Of a stretch of DNA of 64,000 nt, positions 44,673 through 53,791 are shown piece after piece. Position 1 is the stretch's first letter; every line of letters begins with the position of its first letter. Origin of the DNA: Lachnospiraceae bacterium. Its GTDB lineage: Bacteria > Bacillota > Clostridia > Lachnospirales > Lachnospiraceae. Made by a program: the position numbers and the translations under genes. The stretch is taken from contig CAJTDD010000001.1 in the NCBI GenBank assembly GCA_910574885.1, positions 124,001 through 188,000 on the forward strand, given 5' to 3'. Under the pieces are notes generated by a model. The model did no database searches. It was not told the origin of the DNA and was given only the letters and a program-made list of their open reading frames with translations.

Positions 44673-45524
44673 CTAGGAAGTTTCCGTCAGCCGGATGAAT
44701 AGTTTCTGGAGTTCCATTCTGGAAGTTTCCGTCCCTGCCGGGAGCTTATGTTCCGGGCTTCCTATCACATAAGCGGTCTTTAACCCGCCAAGGGTATCCG
44801 TCCCGATGACTTCCTTTCCCTCGATATAGGCGTCGATCTGGCTCTTAGGCCCGCTGATGCAGTACCCGCTGTCAAGAAGGTCTTCCAGCGGTTCATTCCG
44901 GATGATTTCACCATTCTTGATTATGACGACCTGCCCGATGAGATTCGCCGCCTCTTCAATCAAATGGGTCGCGATTACGGCGGTAAAGGGATGCTCGGCG
45001 TATTTCTGGATGAGGATACGGTAGAAAAGATCCCTGTGGCAGGCGTCAAGCCCCAGGACAGGTTCGTCAAGGAACACAAAGGGGACGTTCACGGACAGGG
45101 CGACAGTATTCCGGAAAATAGACTGGTATCCGGTTGACAAATCTTTAATTTTCTTCTTTACGGGAAGCCCAAACTGCTTACAAAGCCCTTGGGCATAATC
45201 CATATCAAAATCGGGGTAGAATTCCCGGCTCCACTTGAGCGCCTGCATGACCTTCATTCCCTCTGGATAGAGGTTGCTCTCATTGGCAAGAAAACAGCGG
45301 GAGAGCGCGGCGGTATTCTCGGTGAGCCGCTCGCCGTCAAGGTTGACTGTGCCGCCGGTGGCAAACAGCCGGTTGTTGATGATGTTAAGCAGCGTAGATT
45401 TGCCGGCGCCGTTCCTCCCAAGAAGCCCATAGATGGTATTCTCCTCAAAATGAAGATTCACGTGTGAGAGCGCCTGTGTGTCTTTGAATGATTTGGATAC
45501 GTCTGTTACTTCGATTCTGCTCAT
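44673..45524 (-). CDS. ABC transporter ATP-binding protein
   Basis: A 283-residue protein. Walker A is LLGRNGAGKSTLLNII (near residue 35), and the signature-like helix DLSTGYQSIFRNTVALSVNV is less canonical than LSGGQ. Walker B is FVFLDEPVLGLDACHRD and the H-loop IATHLIEEAANLIGQ. It overlaps the upstream GntR gene by 4 bases (45521-45524) and so is translated together with it. Presumably it drives the permease encoded next. Confidence 0.92.
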   Translation of the reverse strand: MSRIEVTDVSKSFKDTQALSHVNLHFEENTIYGLLGRNGAGKSTLLNIINNRLFATGGTVNLDGERLTENTAALSRCFLANESNLYPEGMKVMQALKWSREFYPDFDMDYAQGLCKQFGLPVKKKIKDLSTGYQSIFRNTVALSVNVPFVFLDEPVLGLDACHRDLFYRILIQKYAEHPFTAVIATHLIEEAANLIGQVVIIKNGEIIRNEPLEDLLDSGYCISGPKSQIDAYIEGKEVIGTDTLGGLKTAYVIGSPEHKLPAGTETSRMELQKLFIRLTETS

Positions 45525-45889
45525 TGTACAAATCCCCTTTCTATCATTGCGATAATCTCATCGCTGGTAATTCCCAGCCTCTTTGCCTCGTCTACCAGCT
45601 TGTTGATGTAATTGTCATAGAACTGGTCCTGTCTATTCTTCTTCAGTTTGCTTGTGGCTCCTTGTGCTACGAACATGCCGACCCCCCTCTTCTTGAATAT
45701 GATTGCTTCATCCACCAGCAGATTGATTCCTTTCAGCGCAGTGGCGGGATTAATCTTATAATTAACGGAAAATTCTGTGATGGAAGGTATCTGGCTTTCC
45801 TCCGGAAATGCGCCCGTTAAGATCCCGTCCTCGATACCTTCAGCAATCTGGATGAATATAGGCTTTTCTTGATCAAGGTTAAGTTTCAT
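45521..45889 (-). CDS. GntR-family regulator, YtrA subfamily
   Basis: A short protein of 122 residues: only a winged HTH (FIQIAEGIEDGILTGAFPEE, QIPSITEFSVNYKINPATAL) and a small helical dimerisation tail, with no effector domain. This is the YtrA type, which regulates the linked ABC transporter. It is first in the operon, with AAGGAGGATTTC before its ATG, behind a large inverted repeat at 45916-45957 that is its likely operator. Confidence 0.9.
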   Translation of the reverse strand: MKLNLDQEKPIFIQIAEGIEDGILTGAFPEESQIPSITEFSVNYKINPATALKGINLLVDEAIIFKKRGVGMFVAQGATSKLKKNRQDQFYDNYINKLVDEAKRLGITSDEIIAMIERGFVQ

Positions 45890-45915
45890 AGAAATCCTCC
45901 TTGTTCTTAGTTGGT

Positions 45916-45957
45916 TACTTACATGGTTAATTAGTTGAGTAATTAACCATGTAAGTA
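45916..45957. promoter_or_regulatory. Large palindromic operator of the GntR-ABC operon
   Basis: Two perfect 18-base arms (45916-45933 and 45940-45957; core ACATGGTTAATTA) surround a 6-base centre. The site starts at the -10 box of the operon promoter. Binding by the GntR protein would block transcription. Confidence 0.75.
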
Positions 45958-45985
45958 TTAAAGCACAGATATTTCAGAATGTCAA
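45957..45985 (-). promoter_or_regulatory. Promoter of the GntR-ABC operon
   Basis: On the minus strand TTGACA (complement of 45980-45985), 17 bases, TTTAAT (complement of 45957-45962), overlapping the palindromic operator by one base. Confidence 0.7.
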
Positions 45986-45993
45986 TAGGATTG

Positions 45994-46030
45994 CAAAAAA
46001 AATCATGCACCCTTTTTGAGGGTGCATGAT
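45994..46030 (-). terminator. Terminator after the aminopeptidase P gene
   Basis: ATCATGCACCC (46002-46012) pairs with GGGTGCATGAT (46020-46030). On the minus strand the hairpin is followed by TTTTTTTT (complement of 45995-46002). Confidence 0.85.
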
Positions 46031-46073
46031 GAAATATACAAGATACTTTATTCATCTTCGATTTCAAACTCAA

Positions 46074-47861
46074 TTAGATAGCTCTCGTATACTCTTTAAG
46101 CCAGGCCTTCTCATCCTCGTTCAGATGCGGGGAAATGAGTTCGTATACTTTTGCGTGATAAGCATTCAGCTGCTCCTTGTCCTCCTGTCTCATCATATCA
46201 GGATTAACAGCATCCAAATCAATCGGAACGTAAGTAATCGGTTCAAAATAAAGGAACTGTCCGTATTCGGTCTTCTGCCCTTCCCTTACGACCAGCTCGT
46301 TCTCAGTACGGATTCCGTGAGAGCCTTCGATGTAGAGTCCCGGTTCATTGGTGATGACCATGCCCGGTTCAAGGGGAGCTTTCTCCTTATCCCGGACTGC
46401 CCAGCGGAAACCGGCGGGAGCCTCGTGGATATTCATCAGATAGCCGACGCCGTGGCCTGTGCCGTGGTTATAGTCCAATCCCCGTTCCCATGCAGGAGTC
46501 CTTGCCATAGCGTCCAGGTTAAAGCCTGAAATCCCGTGAGGGAATACGGCGCGGGCAAGATGCAGGTTACAGAGCAGTACTGTAGTGAAATCCTCCTTCA
46601 TCTGGTCTGTTACTTCCCCAAATGCAAATGTCCTTGTGATGTCCGTGGAACCTTCCATGTATCCGCCGCCCGTGTCTGTCAGGAATAATCCATTCGTCGT
46701 GACCGGAACATTCGTCTCGGGAGTCGCAGCGTAGTGGACGATAGCGCCGTGTTCGCCGGAACCGCAGATGGGTTCAAAGCTCTCCCACAGATACCCCTCC
46801 TGTTCCTTACGGAAGGAGTTAAGCTTCTCGGCGGCGCTGATTTCGGTAATCTCTGTCTTCCCGATGTTCTTCTTCAGCCAGTACATGAACTTTGTAACCG
46901 CAACGCCGTCCTTGATGTGGGCATTGATGATGTTTTTAAGCTCCGTTTCATTCTTCATTGCCTTCATCAGGATTTCCGGGTTCATCTGCTCAATAACCTT
47001 CGCCCCTTCCGGGATGTTGTTATAGAGGGCATAATTCAGCCTGGACGGGTCTACCAGCACGCTGTCCCCGTCTTTTAGGTTCTTGACATCCTCATAAACG
47101 GCATTGTAGGGGTGAATAGAAATACCGTCCTTAGCAAGGTTCTCCTTCATCTCGGCGGTCAGCTTCTTTTCATCCACATACAGCTTCATATCTTCCATGG
47201 TAATGATGGCGTAGGACAGAAGAAGCGGGAAATACTCGATATCGTCGCCTCTTAAATTGGTGGTCCAGCAGATATCGTCCAGTGCGGCAAGGATGTGGAC
47301 GTTCGCCCCCTCCTTCTTCATGGCTTCCCGGATGCGCGTGAGCTTATCGGCTGTGCTTTCGCCGGTATATTCGATTCCCAGTGCAAACGCAGGTTTCTCG
47401 GACAACGGCGGACGGTCTTCCCAAATCTTGTCCACTAAGTCTTCCGAATAGTCAATCTTGGCATTCTTAGGCTTTAGCGCCGTCTTTAACGCCTGTCCTT
47501 CTCCCATGGCGACTACCCGTCCGTCAAATCCCAGCGTGCCTCCCTCAGGAATCACGTCTGCGATATAGTCTTCCAGTTTCGGAACGTCGGGCTGTCCCAT
47601 CTTAAACAGTGTGACGCCGCTTCCCTCAAGCTGCTTTGCCGCCTGGATAAAATACCTGCCGTCTGTCCACAGACCTGCTTCTTTCTTCGTGATGACAGCA
47701 GTTCCGGCAGACCCGGTAAATCCTGTGATAAAAGCCCTAGCCTTAAAATGCTCTCCTACATACTCGCTCTGGTGATTATCGTCCGTAGGAATCAAATATG
47801 CGTCGTACCCTTTTTCCTCCATGAGGGAACGAAGGGCCGAGATCCTTTCTGGTACAGTCAT
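46074..47861 (-). CDS. Xaa-Pro aminopeptidase (M24B family)
   Basis: A protein of 595 residues from ATG at 47861. It is preceded by GGGAGG on the minus strand, and an upstream in-frame extension lacks similarity. Two creatinase-like N-terminal domains (residues about 1-310; ISALRSLMEEKGYDAYLIPT, ITGFTGSAGTAVI) precede the M24 pita-bread catalytic domain. That domain has metal ligands in LTDTGGGYMEGSTDITRTF, HGTGHGVGYLMNIHE, TNEPGLYIEGSHGIRTEN. It removes N-terminal residues next to proline; two Mn2+ expected. It stands alone on the minus strand. Confidence 0.95.
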   Translation of the reverse strand: MTVPERISALRSLMEEKGYDAYLIPTDDNHQSEYVGEHFKARAFITGFTGSAGTAVITKKEAGLWTDGRYFIQAAKQLEGSGVTLFKMGQPDVPKLEDYIADVIPEGGTLGFDGRVVAMGEGQALKTALKPKNAKIDYSEDLVDKIWEDRPPLSEKPAFALGIEYTGESTADKLTRIREAMKKEGANVHILAALDDICWTTNLRGDDIEYFPLLLSYAIITMEDMKLYVDEKKLTAEMKENLAKDGISIHPYNAVYEDVKNLKDGDSVLVDPSRLNYALYNNIPEGAKVIEQMNPEILMKAMKNETELKNIINAHIKDGVAVTKFMYWLKKNIGKTEITEISAAEKLNSFRKEQEGYLWESFEPICGSGEHGAIVHYAATPETNVPVTTNGLFLTDTGGGYMEGSTDITRTFAFGEVTDQMKEDFTTVLLCNLHLARAVFPHGISGFNLDAMARTPAWERGLDYNHGTGHGVGYLMNIHEAPAGFRWAVRDKEKAPLEPGMVITNEPGLYIEGSHGIRTENELVVREGQKTEYGQFLYFEPITYVPIDLDAVNPDMMRQEDKEQLNAYHAKVYELISPHLNEDEKAWLKEYTRAI

Positions 47862-47969
47862 AAAAAAACCTCCCTTGTAAATAATGATTTGTATCATCAT
47901 TTTAACATATTTATTTGCAAATTGACAGGAATAATTATATAATTTATCCAAGATGAAGAGGAGAGAAGA

Positions 47970-48827
47970 ATGGTTAAAAAATTGACAAAAATATTATTGG
48001 CGTTTATGCTGTTAACTGCGGTGGAAGTGGCGCGGGAACTGCATTTTTTCCATGTGGCGCGCTATACTGTGACGTCTCGGAAACTGACAGGGATAAAGGG
48101 AAAGAAGATTATTTTTTTAAGCGACCTCCATAACTATTGTTATGGGAGAGAGAATGAACCGCTTTTTCGTGCGATTGCGAAGGAAAAGCCGGATCTGATT
48201 TTGATTGGCGGCGATATGCTGCTTAGGAAGGATGAATCCTCCTACGGACATACGGTGAAGTTTTTGTCCCGTCTTCCGTCCATCTGCCCTGTGTACCATG
48301 CCAACGGCAACCATGAGCAGAAGATGAAGGAGCGTCCTAAGAAGTATAAGCGGTCGTTTGGGGATTATAAGAGACGTCTTGAAAAGGCCGGGGTCCGTTT
48401 CCTTGAAAATGAATCCGTCACCGTTAAGTGGGGGGAGAGCAGGGTAAGGATTACGGGGCTTGAGATACCGCTTCGCGGATATGAAAGGCGGGCAAGGAAC
48501 CGGCTCCGTAAGGCTGATATCGAGGCGAAGATCGGCACATCGAAAGATGATTATGAGATTCTGATGGCGCACCATCCGGCGCATATCCGGGCTTACCGTG
48601 ACTGGGGGGCGGATCTGATCCTGTCCGGGCACTACCACGGCGGGGTAGCGCGCATCCCGGGAATCGGCGGGGTAGTGGCGCCGGATTTTATGTTGTTTCC
48701 GGAATTTTCCGGGGGATGCTATCAGGTGGGGGACGCCGTAGCGGTGGTGAGCAAGGGGCTTGGCGTACATTCTGTGGCTGTCCGCCTGTTGAACCCAGCA
48801 GAGGTAGTTGTGATAGAGCTGGAGTGA
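47970..48827 (+). CDS. Membrane-anchored metallophosphoesterase
   Basis: A 285-residue calcineurin-like fold. N-terminal hydrophobic segment (LTKILLAFMLLTAVEVA). Metal-binding motifs in order: IIFLSDLHNYCYG, LILIGGDMLL, YHANGNHEQK, LMAHHPAHIRAY, LILSGHYHGGVARIPG. YkuE/YaeI-type proteins of this kind act on lipid-linked or nucleotide phosphates; the substrate here is unknown. RBS GAGGAGAGAAG. It is divergent from the aminopeptidase gene. Confidence 0.9.
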   Translation: MVKKLTKILLAFMLLTAVEVARELHFFHVARYTVTSRKLTGIKGKKIIFLSDLHNYCYGRENEPLFRAIAKEKPDLILIGGDMLLRKDESSYGHTVKFLSRLPSICPVYHANGNHEQKMKERPKKYKRSFGDYKRRLEKAGVRFLENESVTVKWGESRVRITGLEIPLRGYERRARNRLRKADIEAKIGTSKDDYEILMAHHPAHIRAYRDWGADLILSGHYHGGVARIPGIGGVVAPDFMLFPEFSGGCYQVGDAVAVVSKGLGVHSVAVRLLNPAEVVVIELE

Positions 48828-48850
48828 GCGTAGAAATTTTCATCCGGAAC

Positions 48851-48879
48851 TTGTGGAATCAGAAAATATCCTGTATAAT
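48851..48879 (+). promoter_or_regulatory. Promoter of scpA-scpB
   Basis: TTGTGG (48851-48856) and TATAAT (48874-48879), 17-base spacer, 34 bases before the scpA ATG. Confidence 0.5.
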
Positions 48880-48913
48880 AATACGGTTGTGACTGAAAAG
48901 ATAGGAGAGTTCT

Positions 48914-49663
48914 ATGGGGATTCCGGTAAAACTGCAGGTCTTTGAAGGACCTTTGGATTTATTGCTGCATTTAATCGATAAGAATAAGATAGATATCTAC
49001 GATATTCCGATTGTGGAAATCACGAACCAGTATATGGACTACATCAAAGCCATGGAAAAGGAAGATCTGAACATCATGAGCGAGTTCCTGGTGATGGCGG
49101 CGACGCTTTTAGACATCAAGTGCCGGATGCTGCTGCCCAAAGAGGTGAACGAAGAAGGGGAAGAGGAAGACCCTCGTCAGGAATTGGTTGCACAGTTGTT
49201 GGAATACAAGATGTATAAGTATATGTCTTATGAGCTGAGGGACAGACAGGTGGAAGGGGAACAGGTTATGTACAAAAGGCCGACGATTCCGGACGAGGTA
49301 CGGGAGTATGAGGAGCCTGTGAACCTGGATGAACTGCTGGGCGGACTTACGTTATCTAAGCTTCATAAGATATTCCGGGACGTGATGAAAAGGCGGGCGG
49401 ATAAGATCGACCCCGTAAGAAGCAAGTTCGGAAAGATTGAGAAAGAAGAGGTGACGCTTCCGGATAAGCTCAGCTATGTGACGGAGTATGCCAAGGGGCA
49501 TAGAAGGTTTGGTTTCCGGGAACTTTTGGAAAAACAGGGGTCTAAGATACAGATTGTCGTGACTTTTCTTGCAATCCTGCAGCTGATGAAAGAGGGAGTC
49601 ATCGCAATCGAACAGGAGCATCCGTTTGACGAGATCATGATTCGGTCGAAAGCGTTTGCTTAG
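48914..49663 (+). CDS. scpA: Segregation and condensation protein A
   Basis: The kleisin subunit of the Smc-ScpAB condensin, 249 residues. VKLQVFEGPLDLLLHLIDKN is the conserved start. Residues about 70-85 (DIKCRMLLP) follow the ATLL helix. The C-terminal winged helix is FLAILQLMKEGVIAIEQEHP. RBS TAGGAGAG. scpB follows after 43 bases. Confidence 0.96.
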   Translation: MGIPVKLQVFEGPLDLLLHLIDKNKIDIYDIPIVEITNQYMDYIKAMEKEDLNIMSEFLVMAATLLDIKCRMLLPKEVNEEGEEEDPRQELVAQLLEYKMYKYMSYELRDRQVEGEQVMYKRPTIPDEVREYEEPVNLDELLGGLTLSKLHKIFRDVMKRRADKIDPVRSKFGKIEKEEVTLPDKLSYVTEYAKGHRRFGFRELLEKQGSKIQIVVTFLAILQLMKEGVIAIEQEHPFDEIMIRSKAFA

Positions 49664-49706
49664 GGCTAGTTCTGACGGGCAGCCCGTTAAGAGGTGGAAA
49701 GGGATT

Positions 49707-50285
49707 ATGGACGAAGTGGAAATTAGCAGATTAGAGGGAGTTATAGAGGCGGTCCTGTTTACGATGGGAGAATCCGTAGAGTTGGAGAAGATTGCGGCGG
49801 CAATCGGGCATGACAAGGATACCACCCGCAAGATTGTACATAGGATGATGGACAAGTATGAGGCGGAGGATCGGGGAATCCGGGTGATTGAGCTTGAGGA
49901 CGCATTCCAGATGTGTACGAAGAAGGAGACATACGAGTATCTGATCCGTGTGGCGAAGCAGCCTAAGAAGTATGTACTGACGGACGTCCTCCTTGAAACC
50001 TTGTCGATTATCGCATACAAGCAGCCGGTGACGAAGCTTGAGGTGGAGAAGATCCGCGGGGTAAAATCGGATCATGCGGTCAATAAGCTGGTAGAGTATA
50101 ATCTGGTGTGCGAATGCGGGAGGCTGGACGCGCCGGGGAAACCGATTTTGTTCGGGACTACGGAGGAATTCCTGAGGCGTTTCAGCGTCCAGTCCGTGGA
50201 CGACCTGCCTAGCCTGAATGCAGAGCAGATGGAGAGCTTCAAGGAGGAAGCGGAGGAAGAGGTGCAGCTGAAACTGGATATTTAA
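49707..50285 (+). CDS. scpB: Segregation and condensation protein B
   Basis: Condensin subunit of 192 residues from ATG at 49707 (AGAGGTGGAAAGGG upstream). Two winged-helix domains: LEGVIEAVLFTMGESVELEK, and LETLSIIAYKQPVTKLEVEK with IRGVKSDHAVNKLVEYNLV. The acidic C-terminal tail is EEAEEEVQLKLDI. It works with ScpA and Smc in chromosome compaction. Confidence 0.96.
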   Translation: MDEVEISRLEGVIEAVLFTMGESVELEKIAAAIGHDKDTTRKIVHRMMDKYEAEDRGIRVIELEDAFQMCTKKETYEYLIRVAKQPKKYVLTDVLLETLSIIAYKQPVTKLEVEKIRGVKSDHAVNKLVEYNLVCECGRLDAPGKPILFGTTEEFLRRFSVQSVDDLPSLNAEQMESFKEEAEEEVQLKLDI

Positions 50286-50366
50286 CGCGGCTGAGAGGAT
50301 TTATATGGAATAGGCGGGAAGAAATTCACATATATTGCAGTAATGTAGCGATATGTGGTGTGGCGG

Positions 50367-51572
50367 ATGAAAAAGAAAATGATCGTGTGGAGTCTCGTGT
50401 TTTGTTTGATGCTCTCCAGGTTCGTAAACATAACGGCCTTGGCAGAGGAAAACGAGGAGGCGCCGGAGCAGTTATACGCCCGGTCGGCTGTGTTGATGGA
50501 TGCTGACAGCGGGCGTGTTTTATTTGGGAAAGAGGAGCAGGAGAAACGTCCGATGGCGAGTACGACGAAGATCATGACCTGTATCCTGGCTCTGGAAAAT
50601 CAGGAGGAAGGACAGGTGGTCACGGCGTCGGCTTATGCGGCAGGCAGGCCAAAAGTGAAGCTGGGTGTAAAAGAACAGGAGCAGTTCTATCTGAGGGATC
50701 TTCTTTATTCCCTGATGCTGGAGTCCCACAATGACAGCGCAGTGGTGATTGCGGAGGGAATTTCGGGAACGGTGGAGGAATTTGCAAAGCTGATGAACCA
50801 GAAGGCTGGGGAGCTTGGATGTCAGGATACCCATTTCGTGACGCCAAACGGGCTGGACGACAGCGACGAGGGAGGCATTCACGCCACGACGGCAAGGGAT
50901 CTGGCGACAATTATGAGGTATTGCATCAAGCAGTCGCCCTGCCGGGAGGAATTCCTGGAGATTACACGGACGAAGAATTACCAGTTCAGCGATGTGGATG
51001 GGGGACGAAGTTTTTCCTGTGTCAACCACAATGCATTTCTGGATATGATGGACGGGGCGCTGACCGGAAAGACCGGGTTTACGTCGGATGCGGGATACTG
51101 TTATGTAGGGGCGTTAGAGCGGGATGGAAGGACGTTCATCGTGGCGCTCTTGGCTTGCGGATGGCCCAACAATAAGAGTTATAAATGGACGGATACCCGC
51201 AAACTGATGGAATACGGGATTGCCAATTATCAGTACCGGGATGTCTGGGAGGATGTGGTTTTGCCGGACGTGGAGGTAAAAAACGGCGTGGAGGAGGAGT
51301 CGCCTTATGAGACGGAACTACATATGCCGGTTTGTGTGGAGGGAAAGGAGGAGATTCCCTTACTGCTGCGGGCAGATGAAGGGGTCGAGATAAAGACGGA
51401 AGTCAAGGATTCCCTGACGGCGCCTGTGGGCAAGGGGGATGTAGTGGGAAGCGTCCGGTATATTCTTGAGGGGGAGGAAATTGCTTCTTATCAGGTAGTG
51501 GCAGGAGAGGATATCCGGGAAAGAGACCTGAACTGGGCGCTGTGCTGGATTGTCAGGTTAGCTTTAATGTGA
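50367..51572 (+). CDS. D-alanyl-D-alanine carboxypeptidase (penicillin-binding protein, S11)
   Basis: A 401-residue protein from ATG at 50367; signal peptide MKKKMIVWSLVFCLMLSRFV with cleavage after ITALA. The active-site SxxK is in MASTTKIMTCILAL, the SxN in ESHNDSAVVIAEG, and KTG in LTGKTGFTSDAGYC. The C-terminal domain of family PBP5_C spans about residues 290-385, and a hydrophobic tail near 390 may anchor the protein. It trims the stem pentapeptide of peptidoglycan. It could be the sporulation-type DacF; I leave the symbol open. It lies 81 bases after scpB. Confidence 0.93.
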   Translation: MKKKMIVWSLVFCLMLSRFVNITALAEENEEAPEQLYARSAVLMDADSGRVLFGKEEQEKRPMASTTKIMTCILALENQEEGQVVTASAYAAGRPKVKLGVKEQEQFYLRDLLYSLMLESHNDSAVVIAEGISGTVEEFAKLMNQKAGELGCQDTHFVTPNGLDDSDEGGIHATTARDLATIMRYCIKQSPCREEFLEITRTKNYQFSDVDGGRSFSCVNHNAFLDMMDGALTGKTGFTSDAGYCYVGALERDGRTFIVALLACGWPNNKSYKWTDTRKLMEYGIANYQYRDVWEDVVLPDVEVKNGVEEESPYETELHMPVCVEGKEEIPLLLRADEGVEIKTEVKDSLTAPVGKGDVVGSVRYILEGEEIASYQVVAGEDIRERDLNWALCWIVRLALM

Positions 51573-51728
51573 AGTTATAAGTGCAGTGATTTGAAAGCCT
51601 GTGGTTGACAAAGAGAGTGGAAGTATGGTATTTTAAGTACAATCAGTTAAGTTCTTTTTTCTGAACCGTTTCTAAGAGGTACGTCCGGATAAGTCCAAAT
51701 TTTTTCGTGTTTTTTCCCGAATTTGGTG

Positions 51729-51757
51729 TTGACATTTTGTAACAAGTATACTACTAT
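51729..51757 (+). promoter_or_regulatory. recA promoter
   Basis: TTGACA (51729-51734) and TACTAT (51752-51757), 17-base spacer, 52 bases upstream of the recA ATG. Confidence 0.75.
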
Positions 51758-51771
51758 ATTAATCAGAAAAA

Positions 51772-51785
51772 CGAACATTCGTTCG
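51772..51785. promoter_or_regulatory. LexA (SOS) box before recA
   Basis: CGAACATTCGTTCG is a perfect match to the Gram-positive SOS box CGAAC-N4-GTTCG. It sits just downstream of the transcription start, where LexA would repress recA-recX. Confidence 0.9.
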
Positions 51786-51808
51786 TTATGCGAAAAGGAG
51801 ATTGTAAG

Positions 51809-53011
51809 ATGGCGAATGAAGATAAGAAGAAGGCGTTAGACGCTGCGATAGCAAAGCTTGAGAAAGATTTTGGAAAAGGTACGGTCATGAAGCTTGGAGA
51901 CCCCAAGGCGCAGGTGGCTGTGGAGACGATTCCTACAGGATCGCTGAGCCTTGACCTGGCGTTAGGGCTTGGCGGCGTTCCGCGAGGAAGGATCGTGGAA
52001 GTATACGGACCAGAATCCAGCGGTAAGACTACGGTCGCATTACATATGATTGCAGAGGTGCAGAAACGGGGAGGGATTGCCGGGTTCATTGATGCAGAGC
52101 ATGCGCTGGACCCGGTCTATGCCAAGAACATCGGCGTTGACATTGACGAATTGTATATTTCACAGCCGGACAGCGGGGATCAGGCCCTTGAGATTACGGA
52201 GACAATGGTACGCTCCGGCGCGATGGACATCATCGTCGTGGATTCTGTTGCGGCTCTGGTTCCAAAGCAGGAGATTGAAGGAGATATGGGGGACAGCCAT
52301 GTAGGATTGCAGGCCAGGCTGATGTCTCAGGCGCTTCGTAAGCTGACTCCTGTAATCAGTAAGTCGAACTGTGTGGTCATCTTTATCAACCAGCTCCGTG
52401 AGAAGGTAGGCGTGATGTTCGGCAATCCGGAGACTACCACGGGAGGACGCGCCCTCAAGTTCTATGCGTCAATCCGTATGGATGTCAGAAGGATCGAGAC
52501 GCTCAAGCAGAGCGGGGATATGGTAGGAAACCGGACTCGGGTGAAGGTGGTGAAGAATAAGATTGCTCCGCCGTTCAAGGAGGCAGAATTTGACATCATG
52601 TTCGGGAAGGGGATTTCCCGGGAGGGAGATATTCTGGATCTTGCCGTGGAGTTGAAGCTGGTCAGCAAGAGCGGCGCATGGTTTGCTTATAATGGGGACA
52701 AGATTGGGCAGGGACGCGAGAATGCTAAGACTTATCTAAAGGAGCATCCGGATGTGATGGAAGAGTTGGAGAAGAAAATCCGCAGCCATTATAATATTGG
52801 GGAGGATGCCCAGTTGGAGGACAAGAATGTGAAGCCGATGCCTAAGGATGGAGGCAAGAAGGGCGGCAGGAAGGCATCGGCGAAGACGAAGGAGCCGGAG
52901 AAAGCAGAAGAAGCGTCGGAGGAAGAAGCGTCAGTGGAGCCGGATGCGGTTCTAAGCGGGCTTCCGGACGAATCCGAGGAGGATGCCGATAATTTGGCTG
53001 AGGAAGTATAG
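51809..53011 (+). CDS. recA: Recombinase RecA
   Basis: A 400-residue protein from ATG at 51809 (AAAAGGAG upstream). Walker A is [13 protein letters not shown] (near residue 68). [38 protein letters not shown] and [17 protein letters not shown] are invariant stretches. The C-terminus is longer and very acidic ([14 protein letters not shown]). It filaments on single-stranded DNA and triggers LexA self-cleavage. It has an SOS box upstream and its inhibitor RecX 7 bases downstream. Confidence 0.99.
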   Translation: MANEDKKKALDAAIAKLEKDFGKGTVMKLGDPKAQVAVETIPTGSLSLDLALGLGGVPRGRIVEVYGPESSGKTTVALHMIAEVQKRGGIAGFIDAEHALDPVYAKNIGVDIDELYISQPDSGDQALEITETMVRSGAMDIIVVDSVAALVPKQEIEGDMGDSHVGLQARLMSQALRKLTPVISKSNCVVIFINQLREKVGVMFGNPETTTGGRALKFYASIRMDVRRIETLKQSGDMVGNRTRVKVVKNKIAPPFKEAEFDIMFGKGISREGDILDLAVELKLVSKSGAWFAYNGDKIGQGRENAKTYLKEHPDVMEELEKKIRSHYNIGEDAQLEDKNVKPMPKDGGKKGGRKASAKTKEPEKAEEASEEEASVEPDAVLSGLPDESEEDADNLAEEV

Positions 53012-53018
53012 GGAAATT

Positions 53019-53630
53019 ATGACAGTTACGAAGATAGAGCCTGTAACGAAGACGAGGTTTCAGGTATACGTAGACGAGCATCCGGCATTCGTATTGTATA
53101 AGGGAGAATTATCCCGATACGAGATTGAGCCGGAAGGGGAATTGGACAAAGAGGTCTATGAGGAGATTCTTCAGAAGGTAATACTGAAAAGGGCGAAAGC
53201 AAGGGCGTTACATCTTCTGAATGATATGGGAAGGACCGAAGCGCAGCTTCGTGAAAAACTTTTGCAGGGAGGATATCCTGACAGAATTACCGAAGAAGCG
53301 GTTGCCTATGTGAAATCTTTCGGCTATCTGAATGACGGGGAGTATGCCCGTAGTTTTATCGAGGGGCGAAAGAACCGGAAGAGCCGTACAGAACTCTATG
53401 CCGCCTTGTGCCGGAAGGGGATTGACCGGGAAACAGCTACGCAGGCGTTGGAGGAATACTATGACGGGGAAGACTCTAGGGCGGCAATCGAGGCCCTTCT
53501 TAGGAAAAAGAAGTTTGAACCTGATACCGCGGATTATGCTCAAAAGCAGAAGATGGCAGGTTATCTGATGCGCAAGGGGTTCCGGTATGACGAGATCCGC
53601 AGGGTGATGGAGGTGGCGGAACCCTATTGA
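53019..53630 (+). CDS. recX: RecX regulatory protein
   Basis: A 203-residue protein from ATG at 53019 with AGGAAGTATAGGG upstream. Three-helix RecX repeats: KRAKARALHLLNDMGRTEAQ, LREKLLQGGYPDRITEEAV, YVKSFGYLNDGEYARSFIEG, then KSRTELYAALCRKGIDRETA. It modulates RecA filaments and is co-transcribed with recA, a common order in Firmicutes. Confidence 0.95.
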   Translation: MTVTKIEPVTKTRFQVYVDEHPAFVLYKGELSRYEIEPEGELDKEVYEEILQKVILKRAKARALHLLNDMGRTEAQLREKLLQGGYPDRITEEAVAYVKSFGYLNDGEYARSFIEGRKNRKSRTELYAALCRKGIDRETATQALEEYYDGEDSRAAIEALLRKKKFEPDTADYAQKQKMAGYLMRKGFRYDEIRRVMEVAEPY

Positions 53631-53668
53631 GACGGCGTTATCGGCAGTGTGCATATATAGTTGAATAT

Positions 53669-53684
53669 ATGTTCATGTGAACAT
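53669..53684. other. Palindrome upstream of rny
   Basis: ATGTTCA (53669-53675), TG, TGAACAT (53678-53684): a perfect 7-base-arm dyad 35 bases upstream of the rny promoter -35. It might be a regulator site. It is not an SOS box, as the half-sites are in the wrong order. Confidence 0.35.
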
Positions 53685-53715
53685 GTGAAGAAGTTCAAAT
53701 GTTACGGTGGAATGC

Positions 53716-53744
53716 TTGACATATTCGTTAAAACAGTATAAAAT
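53716..53744 (+). promoter_or_regulatory. rny promoter
   Basis: TTGACA (53716-53721) and TAAAAT (53739-53744), 17-base spacer, 47 bases before the rny start. Confidence 0.65.
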
Positions 53745-53791
53745 TTAAGTGTTGTAGTTGTACAATGAAAACTGAATAAGGAGGTGCTCCT

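Noticed and set aside
53669..53684. SOS box upstream of rny
   Set aside because: The half-sites read GTTC-N4-GAAC rather than GAAC-N4-GTTC, so it is not a LexA site.
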